Below, one piece after another: positions 8,635 to 16,802 of a stretch of 64,000 nucleotides of DNA. A program made the position numbers and the translations under genes. Every line of letters begins with the position of its first letter. Within the stretch, counting starts at the first letter, position 1. This DNA is from Candidatus Colwellia aromaticivorans. GTDB lineage: Bacteria > Pseudomonadota > Gammaproteobacteria > Enterobacterales > Alteromonadaceae. The DNA lies in NCBI RefSeq assembly GCF_003333305.1, contig NZ_QOLD01000085.1:43672-107671 (forward strand). Direction: 5' to 3'. The notes under the pieces are model-generated. The model ran no database searches and was not told the DNA's origin. It saw only the letters and a list, made by a program, of their open reading frames with translations.

Positions 8635-8793
8635 TTAAAAAATACAATGTTTTGTATAGTCTTTAGTCTCTGTAGCAGTCCAATCACCTTTGTCTTTTTC
8701 TTTCATATCAGAACACCAATCTTCACTTCCTACTTTTGGAGAGCAAGCAGTAAGAAGAGAAATAGCTAAAAATAGAGTAATAATTTTTTTCAT
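8635..8793 (-). CDS. DUF3012 small lipoprotein
   Basis: A 52-residue protein starting with ATG at 8793. The lipoprotein signal ends LLTAC with Cys17. The mature part is short: SPKVGSEDWCSDMKEKDKGD, then a segment WTATETKDYTKHCIF. The pattern VGSE-WC---KEK-KGDW-A----YTKHCIF is that of the DUF3012 family, found in marine gammaproteobacteria. The two remaining cysteines (26 and 50) could form a disulphide. Function unknown. It faces slyX across the palindromic terminator and is followed upstream by another small secreted-protein gene on the same strand. Confidence 0.8.
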   Translation of the reverse strand: MKKIITLFLAISLLTACSPKVGSEDWCSDMKEKDKGDWTATETKDYTKHCIF

Positions 8794-8844
8794 GTTTTTT
8801 CCTTAAATTAGTGATTTATAAATGTGAGTTTTAACTTTAGTATT

Positions 8845-9276
8845 TTAGAACAACTGCCACCATTTTTTTCTAACTTCTTTAGCTTTTTCTGCACTATTAT
8901 CTTTATCTGTTTTTTCTTTAACTTCCGACTTAACTGCTTTTTCTTTTATTTCTGCTGTTTTGTCTTTACCAGTTTTTTGTTTTCTTATTTCATTATTGCT
9001 TTTGTAAGCTTTTTTATTTTTCTCCTTATCTGAGATAGCCCTTAATTTTTGCTTGTCTCCTTTTATCTTGTTTTTCTTTTTATCTTTAGTTTTTTCAGGC
9101 TTTTCTTCCATTTTTTCATATTCGCTCTCTACACCTTTTTTAGCTTTCATCGACTCCTTATGAGCTTTGAGTTGTTCTTTGGTGGGTTTACCTTTTCCTG
9201 CCCATTCAGGTTTTTCTGCAAGTGCAGTGTTAGAGATAAATAGTGTCAAAATAATCAGTAAAGATAATATTTTCAT
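8845..9276 (-). CDS. Lysine-rich small secreted protein, unknown
   Basis: 143 residues with a signal peptide (residues 1-20, ending TALA). The mature protein is almost entirely charged, with Lys, Glu, Asp and Ala dominating and runs such as KDKKKNKIKGDK. It begins EKPEWAGKGKPTKEQLKAHK, a motif shared by small marine envelope proteins I cannot name. Low complexity suggests disorder or a long single helix; it could bind anionic surface polymers or nucleic acid. It ends in KKWWQLF, an aromatic tail. I do not recognise the family. Open frames on the opposite strand here are low-complexity shadows. Confidence 0.65.
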   Translation of the reverse strand: MKILSLLIILTLFISNTALAEKPEWAGKGKPTKEQLKAHKESMKAKKGVESEYEKMEEKPEKTKDKKKNKIKGDKQKLRAISDKEKNKKAYKSNNEIRKQKTGKDKTAEIKEKAVKSEVKEKTDKDNSAEKAKEVRKKWWQLF

Positions 9277-9377
9277 TTGAGTGCCTTAAATTAAATATGT
9301 TAAATTTTACAGGAATACTGTGATTATAAGTGCTAGGAATTACACATGTCTAGGCGTATTTACCTTTGTATTTTGAG

Positions 9378-9548
9378 TTATGTGAAAGCTTAATGTTAGC
9401 TAAGAGCCTTGAGTTTAAATGTTGATATCATAGTATCTACCTAATTTAACATGTCTCATTATAATTTCAGACACGCTATATCTATTTATTTAATTGGAGC
9501 GGTTTGAGTCTTGGTAACTGTCTACGGGTAGTCGTGGCTTTCACATAA
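9378..9548. repeat. Possible remnant element bounded by a 12-bp inverted repeat
   Basis: TTATGTGAAAGC at 9378-9389 is the exact complement of GCTTTCACATAA at 9537-9548. The 147 bp between have no open frame. This is the only structure I see in the 370-bp gap 9277-9646, apart from the leader of the small ORF at 9647. Confidence 0.35.
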
Positions 9549-9646
9549 AGTCATTTTTCATTTATAGAAAAGTCTATCAATATTAAGTTACTTTCTCTGT
9601 GCCTTAACATTGCTTATTCCTTCTATGCTTAATAAGAGTAATTACT

Positions 9647-9817
9647 ATGAAAGAACTATTAAAACAATCTAATACCTCGGCAATATTTTCACTCGGTCTA
9701 AGTGATGCCCCTGTTGATGAAGCTGAAGCTGATCATAAAAAACTGAGTATTAGACCAGAAAGTGATCAAGAGTTTTCACACAGTCTGGTGACTAACTCGC
9801 CAGTCGAGTATTGGTAG
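9647..9817 (+). CDS. Small ORF, 56 residues, unknown
   Basis: ATG at 9647, preceded by AATAAGAG as a weak ribosome site; stop at 9815. The product starts MKELLKQSNTSAIFSLGLSD, continues with an acidic middle (PVDEAEADHKK), and ends NSPVEYW. There is no signal peptide, cysteine or membrane segment. Codon use looks ordinary for this genome, but the frame is short enough to be chance. It sits alone between the Lys-rich protein and the DUF2182 gene. I do not recognise a family; a small regulator or a peptide precursor is possible, without specific evidence. Confidence 0.35.
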   Translation: MKELLKQSNTSAIFSLGLSDAPVDEAEADHKKLSIRPESDQEFSHSLVTNSPVEYW

Positions 9818-9991
9818 TTCGATGTCTCCTGAAAGCTCATTATGCCATTCATATTCAACTAAGCGGACATTTTACTATTTTCTTTTGAGTTGCTCAGTGA
9901 AGGTTTGTTGAACATCAATATCATGATCTTGGTCGTCATGATTATACTCTATTCGCAACTCGCTTTTAGCAGATAAGTTGATGCGTTTTAC

Positions 9992-10756
9992 CTAGAACCA
10001 ATAACTTAATCCAAAAACAATCAGTAATGCACCTAAGTATTTACTGATTATTTCTCCTTTTGGCATGACTTTTTCTACAACAATTACCAGCGTTAAAATA
10101 AGGATCCATTTTAGATTCATTACCCCACTTACAAATAATACCGTCATTAAAAACCAGCAACAGCCTACGCAATAGCTGCCGTGTTTTAGGCCTAAGAGTA
10201 ATGCACCTTTAAAACCTTCTTGCCAATCTTTACTAAGCATAGACAATGGTGATCTACACAGATTTAAACAGTTTTGTTTGAATGAAGAAAATTGATAGAT
10301 ACCAGCAATGATTAAAATTGACGCACTAAAGCTTAGGTTCGCACTATCCATCATTGGTGTCAGTAGACCTAAATGGTGTAGAAAATACTGCAAAAAGGTA
10401 ATAACTAAACTGTATAAGCACCAAATTATGAGATAGCCGAAGGTAAAAAAAATGGTTGGTGTGTAGGTTTGATTTGACGAAATACGTTGTCGGTTTAGTT
10501 TATCAACCAATAATATTACTGGAATTGCCGATGGCAGCATCATTCCTGCCATCATAATAGCCCACATGATAAACAGCATGAATACATCAGCCACAGACCA
10601 ACTTGCTACTGGATCCATATTCATAGTCATATCATAAAGCATGTAATGCCAACTCAAATAAATGAGTAGGCACACACTAATAATGATAAAAGTTCGATTT
10701 ATTAATACCATTTTGTAATCAGGCATTGATGTATCTTTATTTAAGCATTTGGCCAA
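9992..10756 (-). CDS. DUF2182 integral membrane protein (predicted metal binding)
   Basis: 254 residues, or 244 if translation starts at the second ATG at 10726 (MPDYKMV). About six membrane helices. Conserved family features: MWAIMMAGMMLPSAIPVIL in the second helix region and KHGSYCVGCCWFLMTVLF with a Cys-x-x-Cys-Cys group. DUF2182 proteins are annotated as predicted metal-binding membrane proteins and very often accompany DUF1326, as here: the two reading frames overlap by 16 bp or abut. The Met- and Cys-rich helices suggest copper or another soft metal, which is inference. Confidence 0.82.
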   Translation of the reverse strand: MAKCLNKDTSMPDYKMVLINRTFIIISVCLLIYLSWHYMLYDMTMNMDPVASWSVADVFMLFIMWAIMMAGMMLPSAIPVILLVDKLNRQRISSNQTYTPTIFFTFGYLIIWCLYSLVITFLQYFLHHLGLLTPMMDSANLSFSASILIIAGIYQFSSFKQNCLNLCRSPLSMLSKDWQEGFKGALLLGLKHGSYCVGCCWFLMTVLFVSGVMNLKWILILTLVIVVEKVMPKGEIISKYLGALLIVFGLSYWF

Positions 10757-11367
10757 TTAACAACAGCATTTGCAGCAAAGGTATCACTATAATTAAAAGC
10801 CATATTGCCATGGTTAATTTTCATTAATTTGGTTTTTCCTGCAAAACCATCATTCCACATAAAGCCGCCTTTAGGGAAGGAAATATGCACTTCATTAATA
10901 TCGCCAGTAACGGGGTTAATGTGTGGCTCTTGTTCAACCTCAATAATTCCCTCTATTGTTACCGTTGATGTATAGTCTTGCCTATTTAACTTAATATCAG
11001 CCATTATTGGTCCATCAAATTCACTAAACAAAGTACCTAGTACCTCAACAGGCATACCACCTGCTTGTCCTGACATTATGGTAGCAAGCGCACCGACTTG
11101 TTCTTCGTTAGCACTGTTATCGATAAAAAGAGCACCTTTGCCATTACCTTCATGCATAGCACTTGGCCAAGCGGCAGCAAACACCATTTTCAAACCACTT
11201 AAGTCTAAGTCGTTTAGGTGACCCTTAAGTATTTCAAAGCCTAGTATTGCTTCACAGCCACCATCCTTACTGGTTGGGAAACCGCCAAACTGACAGCCAC
11301 ATCCGTGACTACAGCTACAATTTTCAATTTGATTCATTGATAATTCCCAAGAATGTTGATTACTCAT
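10741..11367 (-). CDS. DUF1326 protein
   Basis: 208 residues from ATG at 11367, which has AGAGGAAC eight bases upstream; the open frame extends 26 codons further without a good ribosome site. The N-terminus has a Cys cluster, ENCSCSHGCGCQFGG, conserved in DUF1326 and probably a metal site. No signal peptide is visible. The partner is the downstream DUF2182 membrane protein, translated from an overlapping frame, so the two probably act together at the membrane. Function not established. Confidence 0.83.
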   Translation of the reverse strand: MSNQHSWELSMNQIENCSCSHGCGCQFGGFPTSKDGGCEAILGFEILKGHLNDLDLSGLKMVFAAAWPSAMHEGNGKGALFIDNSANEEQVGALATIMSGQAGGMPVEVLGTLFSEFDGPIMADIKLNRQDYTSTVTIEGIIEVEQEPHINPVTGDINEVHISFPKGGFMWNDGFAGKTKLMKINHGNMAFNYSDTFAANAVVNWPNA

Positions 11368-11513
11368 AATATAGTTCCTCTTTTTTTGGGTGGTTAAATT
11401 ATAGGCTAAATCTTGTTGTTTTTCCTTTTTCAGAGCAAAAAACATTTTGATTTGAGTTATGACGTTATTGTGTACATTATTATGCTAGCGCAGCACTCTA
11501 CAGTATTATATAA

Positions 11514-11627
11514 ACCGCCAAAGCTAATAGACTTATCCCATTTGATTACGTATTGAAATGTTTAGATGAATTCTCCAAACTAGAACCCGACATTGACGCT
11601 TTATTACCGTTGAATATTAAACGCTAA
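11514..11627 (+). pseudogene. IS66-family transposase, C-terminal remnant
   Basis: The frame after a stop at 11511 reads TAKANRLIPFDYVLKCLDEF and ends DIDALLPLNIKR before TAA at 11625. This matches the C-terminus of IS66 transposases (TAKANGLEPY-YL ... ALLPWN). Only 37 codons survive, with no N-terminal part nearby. It is a decayed insertion in the 370-bp gap 11446-11815; the rest of the gap shows no gene. Confidence 0.7.
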
Positions 11628-11815
11628 ATGAGCCCACCAGACGGACACTGCTGATCAGATACTTTACCTTTAAATAAACACACATTATTAAGCTTCCTCC
11701 ACACATACCCATTAACGCCTCTCCATCATAATAGCTCCACATTCAAAAGATTGTTGCAAGTGAGTCTTACATTGGGCGCACCTGTAACATCCACTAAATA
11801 GAAAGGTGAAATACG

Positions 11816-12841
11816 ATGGTTAAATTTTTAAATCCAGGTCGTTATGTATTAGCAGGTGTTTTTGCAGCCACAGTAGCCTCTGTAGTTGTAGGAGCTGAAC
11901 CAGTAACAATTGATAACTTCGCTGAGAAAGAAACTCATGCAATGATGCATGGAATGATGCAAATCACAGGCGGTATCGGTGAAGTATTCCATCAACCAGT
12001 AGTTACTCCTCTTGACCGTCAACCCGTTGTTCGTAGCAACGTTGATACGTTATACACAGCAGTAATTGTTGACCTAAGTTCTCCCGTGACAATCAACATG
12101 CCTGATACTGATGGTCGCTACCAAACGCTATTAGTGGTAAATGAAGGTCACTATGCACCTATCGTTTACTCTGAAGCTGGTGAATATGTACTTACTGAAG
12201 AGATAGCTGGAAGTCGTTATGCATCTCTGATTGGTCGTACTATGGTCAATATCGTTAACGATGGTGACCTAGATAAAGCTCGTATAGCTCAAAATGCTAT
12301 GACTTTCACACAAGCTGACAAAGGTAACCTTGAAGACCTACCTGTTCCTGATATGGATACATTAATTCCTATCCGTGAAAATCTTCGTGCACTCGGTGAG
12401 AACCATACTGATTACATCTACACATACGGTAAAAATGCTGAAGACGTGAACATGGTTCATCATCTAATCGGTACTGCTATTGCATGGGGTGGTTGGGCAG
12501 CTGACAACGCCACATATGTTCAAGGTACCCCAGAGCACAATGACGGCGAAACTGCATACTCAATTACTTTGAATGATGTGCCAGTAGCTGATGATGCATT
12601 TTGGTCAGTGACTGTCTACAACGAAGAAGGCTTCCTATCTACTGAAACTGGCTCACACGTTATCAACAGCCAATCGGCTGTTCCTAATGGCGACGGTTCA
12701 GTAACTGTTAACTTTACTAATGATACATCAGTAGAGAACAGCATTGAAATTCTTGACGGTTGGAACTATCTAATCCGTTTATACAAACCTACTCCAGCGT
12801 ACTTCGCAGGTGAGTGGACTGTGCCTGTAGCAACTAAATAA
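11816..12841 (+). CDS. DUF1254/DUF1214 domain protein, exported
   Basis: 341 residues. Residues 9-27 are a signal peptide or membrane anchor (VLAGVFAATVASVVVGAEP). The DUF1254 domain follows: RQPVVRSNVDTLYTAVIVDLSSPVTINMPD is the recognisable core, with the N-x-D-T-L-Y motif. The C-terminal DUF1214 part has DDAFWSVTVYNEEGFL and NYLIRLYKPTPAYFAGEWT. These proteins are common in marine bacteria; their function is unknown. Start ATG is preceded by AAAGGTGAAA. A broken paralogue follows 11 bp after the stop, so this was a tandem pair. Confidence 0.85.
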   Translation: MVKFLNPGRYVLAGVFAATVASVVVGAEPVTIDNFAEKETHAMMHGMMQITGGIGEVFHQPVVTPLDRQPVVRSNVDTLYTAVIVDLSSPVTINMPDTDGRYQTLLVVNEGHYAPIVYSEAGEYVLTEEIAGSRYASLIGRTMVNIVNDGDLDKARIAQNAMTFTQADKGNLEDLPVPDMDTLIPIRENLRALGENHTDYIYTYGKNAEDVNMVHHLIGTAIAWGGWAADNATYVQGTPEHNDGETAYSITLNDVPVADDAFWSVTVYNEEGFLSTETGSHVINSQSAVPNGDGSVTVNFTNDTSVENSIEILDGWNYLIRLYKPTPAYFAGEWTVPVATK

Positions 12842-12852
12842 GGAATAGAACC

Positions 12853-13106
12853 ATGAAAAATTAATATTAGCATCACTAATCGGTACATTTGCGATTGTTG
12901 CAAATTCTATTCCAACGGCAGCAACAACTACTGACCTATATACAGATGCTCAACTTGAGGCTGTTATCGCAAATGATATGGCTGAAGTAGGTAACCCATT
13001 CAATGAACGTAATGGTTGGAATAGCTTTGAGCATTTCTCAGAGTTAACTAACTACGATAACCAGTTTATCGTTCGTCCTAACAATGACACTCTCTGTAGT
13101 GGCTAA
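12853..13106 (+). pseudogene. Broken DUF1254 paralogue (frameshift and truncation)
   Basis: ATG at 12853 is followed by five A residues and an early stop. Inserting one A restores a frame from 12861 to TAA at 13104 that encodes a signal peptide (KLILASLIGTFAIVANS) and the DUF1254 start, FIVRPNNDTLCSG, ending at the stop. Intact members have NRDTLYSG here and continue for over 200 residues. So both a one-base deletion in a homopolymer and loss of the 3' part are present. Sequencing error could explain the first, not the second. The remaining 13107-13340 shows nothing I can assign. Confidence 0.7.
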
Positions 13107-13340
13107 GTAATTCTGGCCACTGATTTATAGCTTATAACTCACAAAGGGGGCGAAAGCTAGATAGGAAAATACTGTTAATGTCAGCTATTCTTGAAGATAG
13201 CGGACATAAAAGTGGACGTGATTGTTCTAAAAATTTAGACCGCATTATGGCAACAGTTAGCGTTCTGAGATGGACTCCCACTAGCAGCAATGAGCTTATG
13301 CTGCCTGTCATAATCCCTTGGTAACCACACTACTATATTA

Positions 13341-13544
13341 TTAAGGCTTAAAGACTCCAATAACCTGCTCATGTTGGCGTACCACTTCTTCAACTTGAGG
13401 TTCACTTTGTGTCATTTGTTCTCCACAACTAACACAGGTGACTTTTTCAACATCATTTTCTTTAGTTAACGCCATCGTATCTTGCGCCTTACATTTAGGA
13501 CAAACAGCACCCGCGATAAATCTTTTTTTAATCTTATTTTTCAC
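13341..13544 (-). CDS. yheV: YheV family putative zinc-ribbon protein
   Basis: 67 residues with two Cys pairs (CPKC near residue 15 and CVSC near residue 37), a small zinc ribbon. RFIAGAVCPKC and GVFKP resemble E. coli YheV, which lies beside kefB and yheS; here it is divergent from yheS. The start codon is GTG at 13544; no in-frame ATG is available nearby. Function unknown. The kefB/kefG genes that lie between yheV and yheS in E. coli are absent. Confidence 0.82.
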   Translation of the reverse strand: MKNKIKKRFIAGAVCPKCKAQDTMALTKENDVEKVTCVSCGEQMTQSEPQVEEVVRQHEQVIGVFKP

Positions 13545-13661
13545 AACAATGTTCTCAAAAGGGAAAATAAATACTATTTAGACTATTTTACCTTGAACTA
13601 CCCCCTAAGGAAAAGCGACAATAGTCTCGAATTATTCAAATCTCATTATTAGGGCATTTTC

Positions 13662-15557
13662 TTGATCACTGCAACCGACTTAAGCTTAGATAGAGGCGCA
13701 AAAAATCTAATCAACGCGTCAAGCTTCACTATTCATCCCAATCATAAAGTAGGTTTAGTGGGCAGTAATGGTTGTGGTAAATCGTCTCTTTTTGCGGCTT
13801 TATTAGGAGAACTATCTCCTGATGCAGGAAACTTGAGTATGCCAAGTACTTGGGAAATAGCGACCGTTAAACAAGAAACACCGTCGCTTGAGCAATCTGC
13901 TCTTGATTATGTGATGGACGGTGATAAAGAATTTCGCCTGCTCGAACAACAATTAGAGCAAGCTAGGACAAATGACGATGGTAATTTAGAAGCAACCTTA
14001 ATTAATAAAATAGACACCATTAACGGTTACAGCTTACCCGCTCGTGCTGGTGAGTTACTGCATGGTTTAGGTTTTTTGCAAAATCAATTAGTCAACCCGG
14101 TCAAAGATTTTTCTGGTGGTTGGCGCATGCGCTTAAACTTAGCGCAAGCGTTAATAAGCCGTGCTGATTTACTACTGCTAGATGAACCCACCAACCATTT
14201 GGATTTAGATGCGGTTATTTGGCTACAACGCTGGCTGAAGCGTTTTACTGGCACCTTAGTGCTTATTTCTCATGATAGAGATTTCCTTGATACCGTTATC
14301 GGTCAAATTTTACATATTGAACATAAGCGTGCCAAACTTTATAGCGGTAATTACACATCCTTTGAGCGACAACGACGTGAACATTTAGCACAGCAAGATG
14401 CGCAATATCAAAAACAACAAAAAGAGGCCGCTCATTTAACTGCCTTTGTTGACCGATTTCGTGCAAAAGCCAGTAAAGCCAAACAAGCACAAAGTCGCTT
14501 AAAACGCTTAGAAAAATTACCCGATTTAGCTCCTGCCCATGTTGATAGCCAATTTACTTTTAGCTTTGAGCAACCAGAGAGCCTGCCTTATCCCTTATTA
14601 TCGTTAACGGAAAGTCAGTGTGGTTACAACACTGAAACCATTATTCTTAATGAGGTTGGTTTAACCTTAGTGCCCGGCAGTCGCATTGGCTTATTGGGGC
14701 GAAATGGTGCAGGTAAGTCAACCTTAATCAAATCTTTAGCCGGTGAAATAGCGCTGCTAAATGGTGAACGTTATTGTGCTCAAGAATTAAAAATTGGTTA
14801 TTTTTCACAACACCAACTAGAACAACTGCACAGTGGCTCAAGTCCTGTTGATCATATTATTCGCGCCCAGCCTGCTTTAGGCGAACCACAAGCTAGAAGC
14901 TTTCTAGGTAAGTTTGGCTTTAGCGGTGATCAAGCATTAGAATCGGTTAATACCATGTCTGGTGGTGAAAAAGCACGCTTAGTCTTAGCATTGATTGTTT
15001 TAGAAAAGCCACAGCTGTTATTACTTGATGAACCAACCAACCATCTAGATTTAGAAATGCGTCAAGCGCTAGTGATGGCTTTGCAAGACTTTGGTGGCGC
15101 AATCATCTTAATTGCCCATGACAGGTTTTTATTAGAATCTTGTGTTGATGAATTCTACCTAGTTGCTAACGGCCAAGTTAGTGATTTTAGTGGCGATATT
15201 GATGATTATCAACAATGGCTTAATGATGATAAAAAACAAGCGATAGGAAGTAATAAAAGTACAGCAGACAAAGGATTAGATAAAAAACAGTTACGTCAAC
15301 AACAAGCTGAACTACGAAAAAAATCGGCACCACTGCGTAAAGAGGCGGATAAATTAGAGAAAAAAATTCACCAATGGCAAGATGAATTAACGCAAGTAGA
15401 AGCACTACTTAGTGACAGTGAGATTTACCAAGCAGAACGTAAAGGTGAACTAACGATACAATTAAAGCTACAAGCAAGTTTAAAAGATAAAGTAGAAGAA
15501 AATGAAATGTTATGGTTAGAATTAGCTGAAAAAATTGAAGAGATCCAAACATCATAA
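13662..15557 (+). CDS. yheS: ABC-F family ATPase YheS
   Basis: 631 residues, two ABC ATPase domains in one chain and no membrane segment. Domain 1: Walker A GSNGCGKSS, signature SGGWRMRLNLAQAL, Walker B LLLLDEPTNHLDLD. The linker (about 235-300) is the ABC-F crosslinking arm. Domain 2: Walker A GRNGAGKST, signature SGGEKARLVLALIV, Walker B LLLLDEPTNHLDLE. The C-terminus is a charged coiled coil. Proteins of this family bind the ribosomal E site and relieve stalling; the YheS role is less defined. The start is TTG at 13662 with AGGGC upstream. Its neighbours yheV, yheT and yheU confirm the assignment. Confidence 0.95.
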   Translation: MITATDLSLDRGAKNLINASSFTIHPNHKVGLVGSNGCGKSSLFAALLGELSPDAGNLSMPSTWEIATVKQETPSLEQSALDYVMDGDKEFRLLEQQLEQARTNDDGNLEATLINKIDTINGYSLPARAGELLHGLGFLQNQLVNPVKDFSGGWRMRLNLAQALISRADLLLLDEPTNHLDLDAVIWLQRWLKRFTGTLVLISHDRDFLDTVIGQILHIEHKRAKLYSGNYTSFERQRREHLAQQDAQYQKQQKEAAHLTAFVDRFRAKASKAKQAQSRLKRLEKLPDLAPAHVDSQFTFSFEQPESLPYPLLSLTESQCGYNTETIILNEVGLTLVPGSRIGLLGRNGAGKSTLIKSLAGEIALLNGERYCAQELKIGYFSQHQLEQLHSGSSPVDHIIRAQPALGEPQARSFLGKFGFSGDQALESVNTMSGGEKARLVLALIVLEKPQLLLLDEPTNHLDLEMRQALVMALQDFGGAIILIAHDRFLLESCVDEFYLVANGQVSDFSGDIDDYQQWLNDDKKQAIGSNKSTADKGLDKKQLRQQQAELRKKSAPLRKEADKLEKKIHQWQDELTQVEALLSDSEIYQAERKGELTIQLKLQASLKDKVEENEMLWLELAEKIEEIQTS

Positions 15558-15630
15558 ATTAAAATTTAAGCTACACTATAATTAATATACATTAATCAAC
15601 ACCTACGTCATCAAACTAAAAGAGAAAACT

Positions 15631-16389
15631 ATGCTAACTAAAATAGTACCAACTAAAAAAATAGTATCATTACTTTTTTTATTACTTAGCGGCTTTTCAA
15701 CACTAAGCCAAGCTAACGATCTAGAACTTGGCATTTACGAGTTGAATCGTGGTGAATTTCATGCGGCTATTGAACAGTTTCGTCCCTTAGTAGTTGAAGG
15801 CTACGCACCAGCTCAATATCAAATGGCTATTGTTTACCAGCATGGTTATGGTGTTGCTAAAGATGGCATGAAAGCGCTAGCCTTATTTGAACTAGCAGCT
15901 AAACAAAATTATCCTGACGCCCAATTTGAATTAGCATTAATTTATAGTGAAGGAAAACTAGTACCACAAGACTTAAAAAAAGCTTATGAGTTAACCTACA
16001 AAGCCTCTAAAAAAGGTCTTGCAAGTGCTCAATTCAATTTAGCCGTAATGTTTGCTAATGGCACAGGCGTAAAACAAGATGACTTTAAAGCTTCCCGTTG
16101 GTATCAAAATGCTGCTGATCAAAACTACGCTTTAGCGCAATACAACCTAGCCTTATTATACAGTGAAGGTAAAGGCGTAGAAAAAAGCACTGAAATGTCA
16201 CTAGTATGGAACACCATTGCTTCTTGGAATAGTTATCCTGATGCTAACCAAAGTCGCTTAATAGATGAACGTCAACTATCAAAAGGGAAAAGAGATAGTG
16301 CCATCGAAAAAGCCAACCAGATTTATAAAAAAATCAAAGAACAGGAGAAATTAAAAGCCGAAATGGCTCAAAAGAAGAACTTCTATTGA
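15631..16389 (+). CDS. Sel1-like repeat (tetratricopeptide) protein, exported
   Basis: 252 residues with a signal peptide (about 1-28, ending SQANDLELG). Residues about 40-190 hold four Sel1 repeats: APAQYQMAIVYQHGYGV, PDAQFELALIYSEGK, ASAQFNLAVMFANGTGV, ALAQYNLALLYSEGKGV. The C-terminal part is a charged helix ending KAEMAQKKNFY. Sel1 repeats mediate protein contacts, often in periplasmic or surface complexes; no partner can be named. It lies 73 bp after yheS and 68 bp before the DUF3149 gene, both inserted between yheS and yheT compared with E. coli. Confidence 0.88.
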   Translation: MLTKIVPTKKIVSLLFLLLSGFSTLSQANDLELGIYELNRGEFHAAIEQFRPLVVEGYAPAQYQMAIVYQHGYGVAKDGMKALALFELAAKQNYPDAQFELALIYSEGKLVPQDLKKAYELTYKASKKGLASAQFNLAVMFANGTGVKQDDFKASRWYQNAADQNYALAQYNLALLYSEGKGVEKSTEMSLVWNTIASWNSYPDANQSRLIDERQLSKGKRDSAIEKANQIYKKIKEQEKLKAEMAQKKNFY

Positions 16390-16457
16390 TCTAAATCACG
16401 TACTAGTTGATTGCAACTTCTTATAATATTAGCAATACAAAATATAAGGAGCTTCCC

Positions 16458-16589
16458 ATGGATTTGTTTAAAATGTTAACTAGTGATCCCGTTGTTATGT
16501 TTGCCTTTGGTGGCATGGTTATTATGCTGGGTATTTGCGCATTTTATGTTTATTATTTTCTTAAAAATATTAACGAAGATACAAAATAA
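16458..16589 (+). CDS. DUF3149 single-helix membrane peptide
   Basis: 43 residues from ATG at 16458, chosen because AAGGA lies seven bases upstream; the open frame starting at 16407 has no such site. One membrane helix covers residues 11-35 (VVMFAFGGMVIMLGICAFYVYYFL), with a short charged tail NINEDTK. Matches the size and pattern of DUF3149. Function unknown. A promoter region and the next gene, yheT, follow after 213 bp. Confidence 0.75.
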   Translation: MDLFKMLTSDPVVMFAFGGMVIMLGICAFYVYYFLKNINEDTK

Positions 16590-16802
16590 CGTAAAGCACT
16601 GTTCGATTATCAAACAACGTTAATACCTTTGCTATACTAAACGTTATGGTTAATAACCGTGATAATATAGTAAGTGCAAAGGTAGTATATTATTACCTTC
16701 AATACATTAAAATACTTCATCATTGAGTTTAATCATATGTTGATAGCCTAACCAAACGCTTTACCGTACAATCTAATTTATCCTACCCTAGTATTACTAA
16801 AC

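Noticed and set aside
8824..9243. Two Phe-rich frames opposite the lysine-rich gene
   Set aside because: They mirror the AAA-rich codons of the minus-strand gene, which has the signal peptide; these are shadows.
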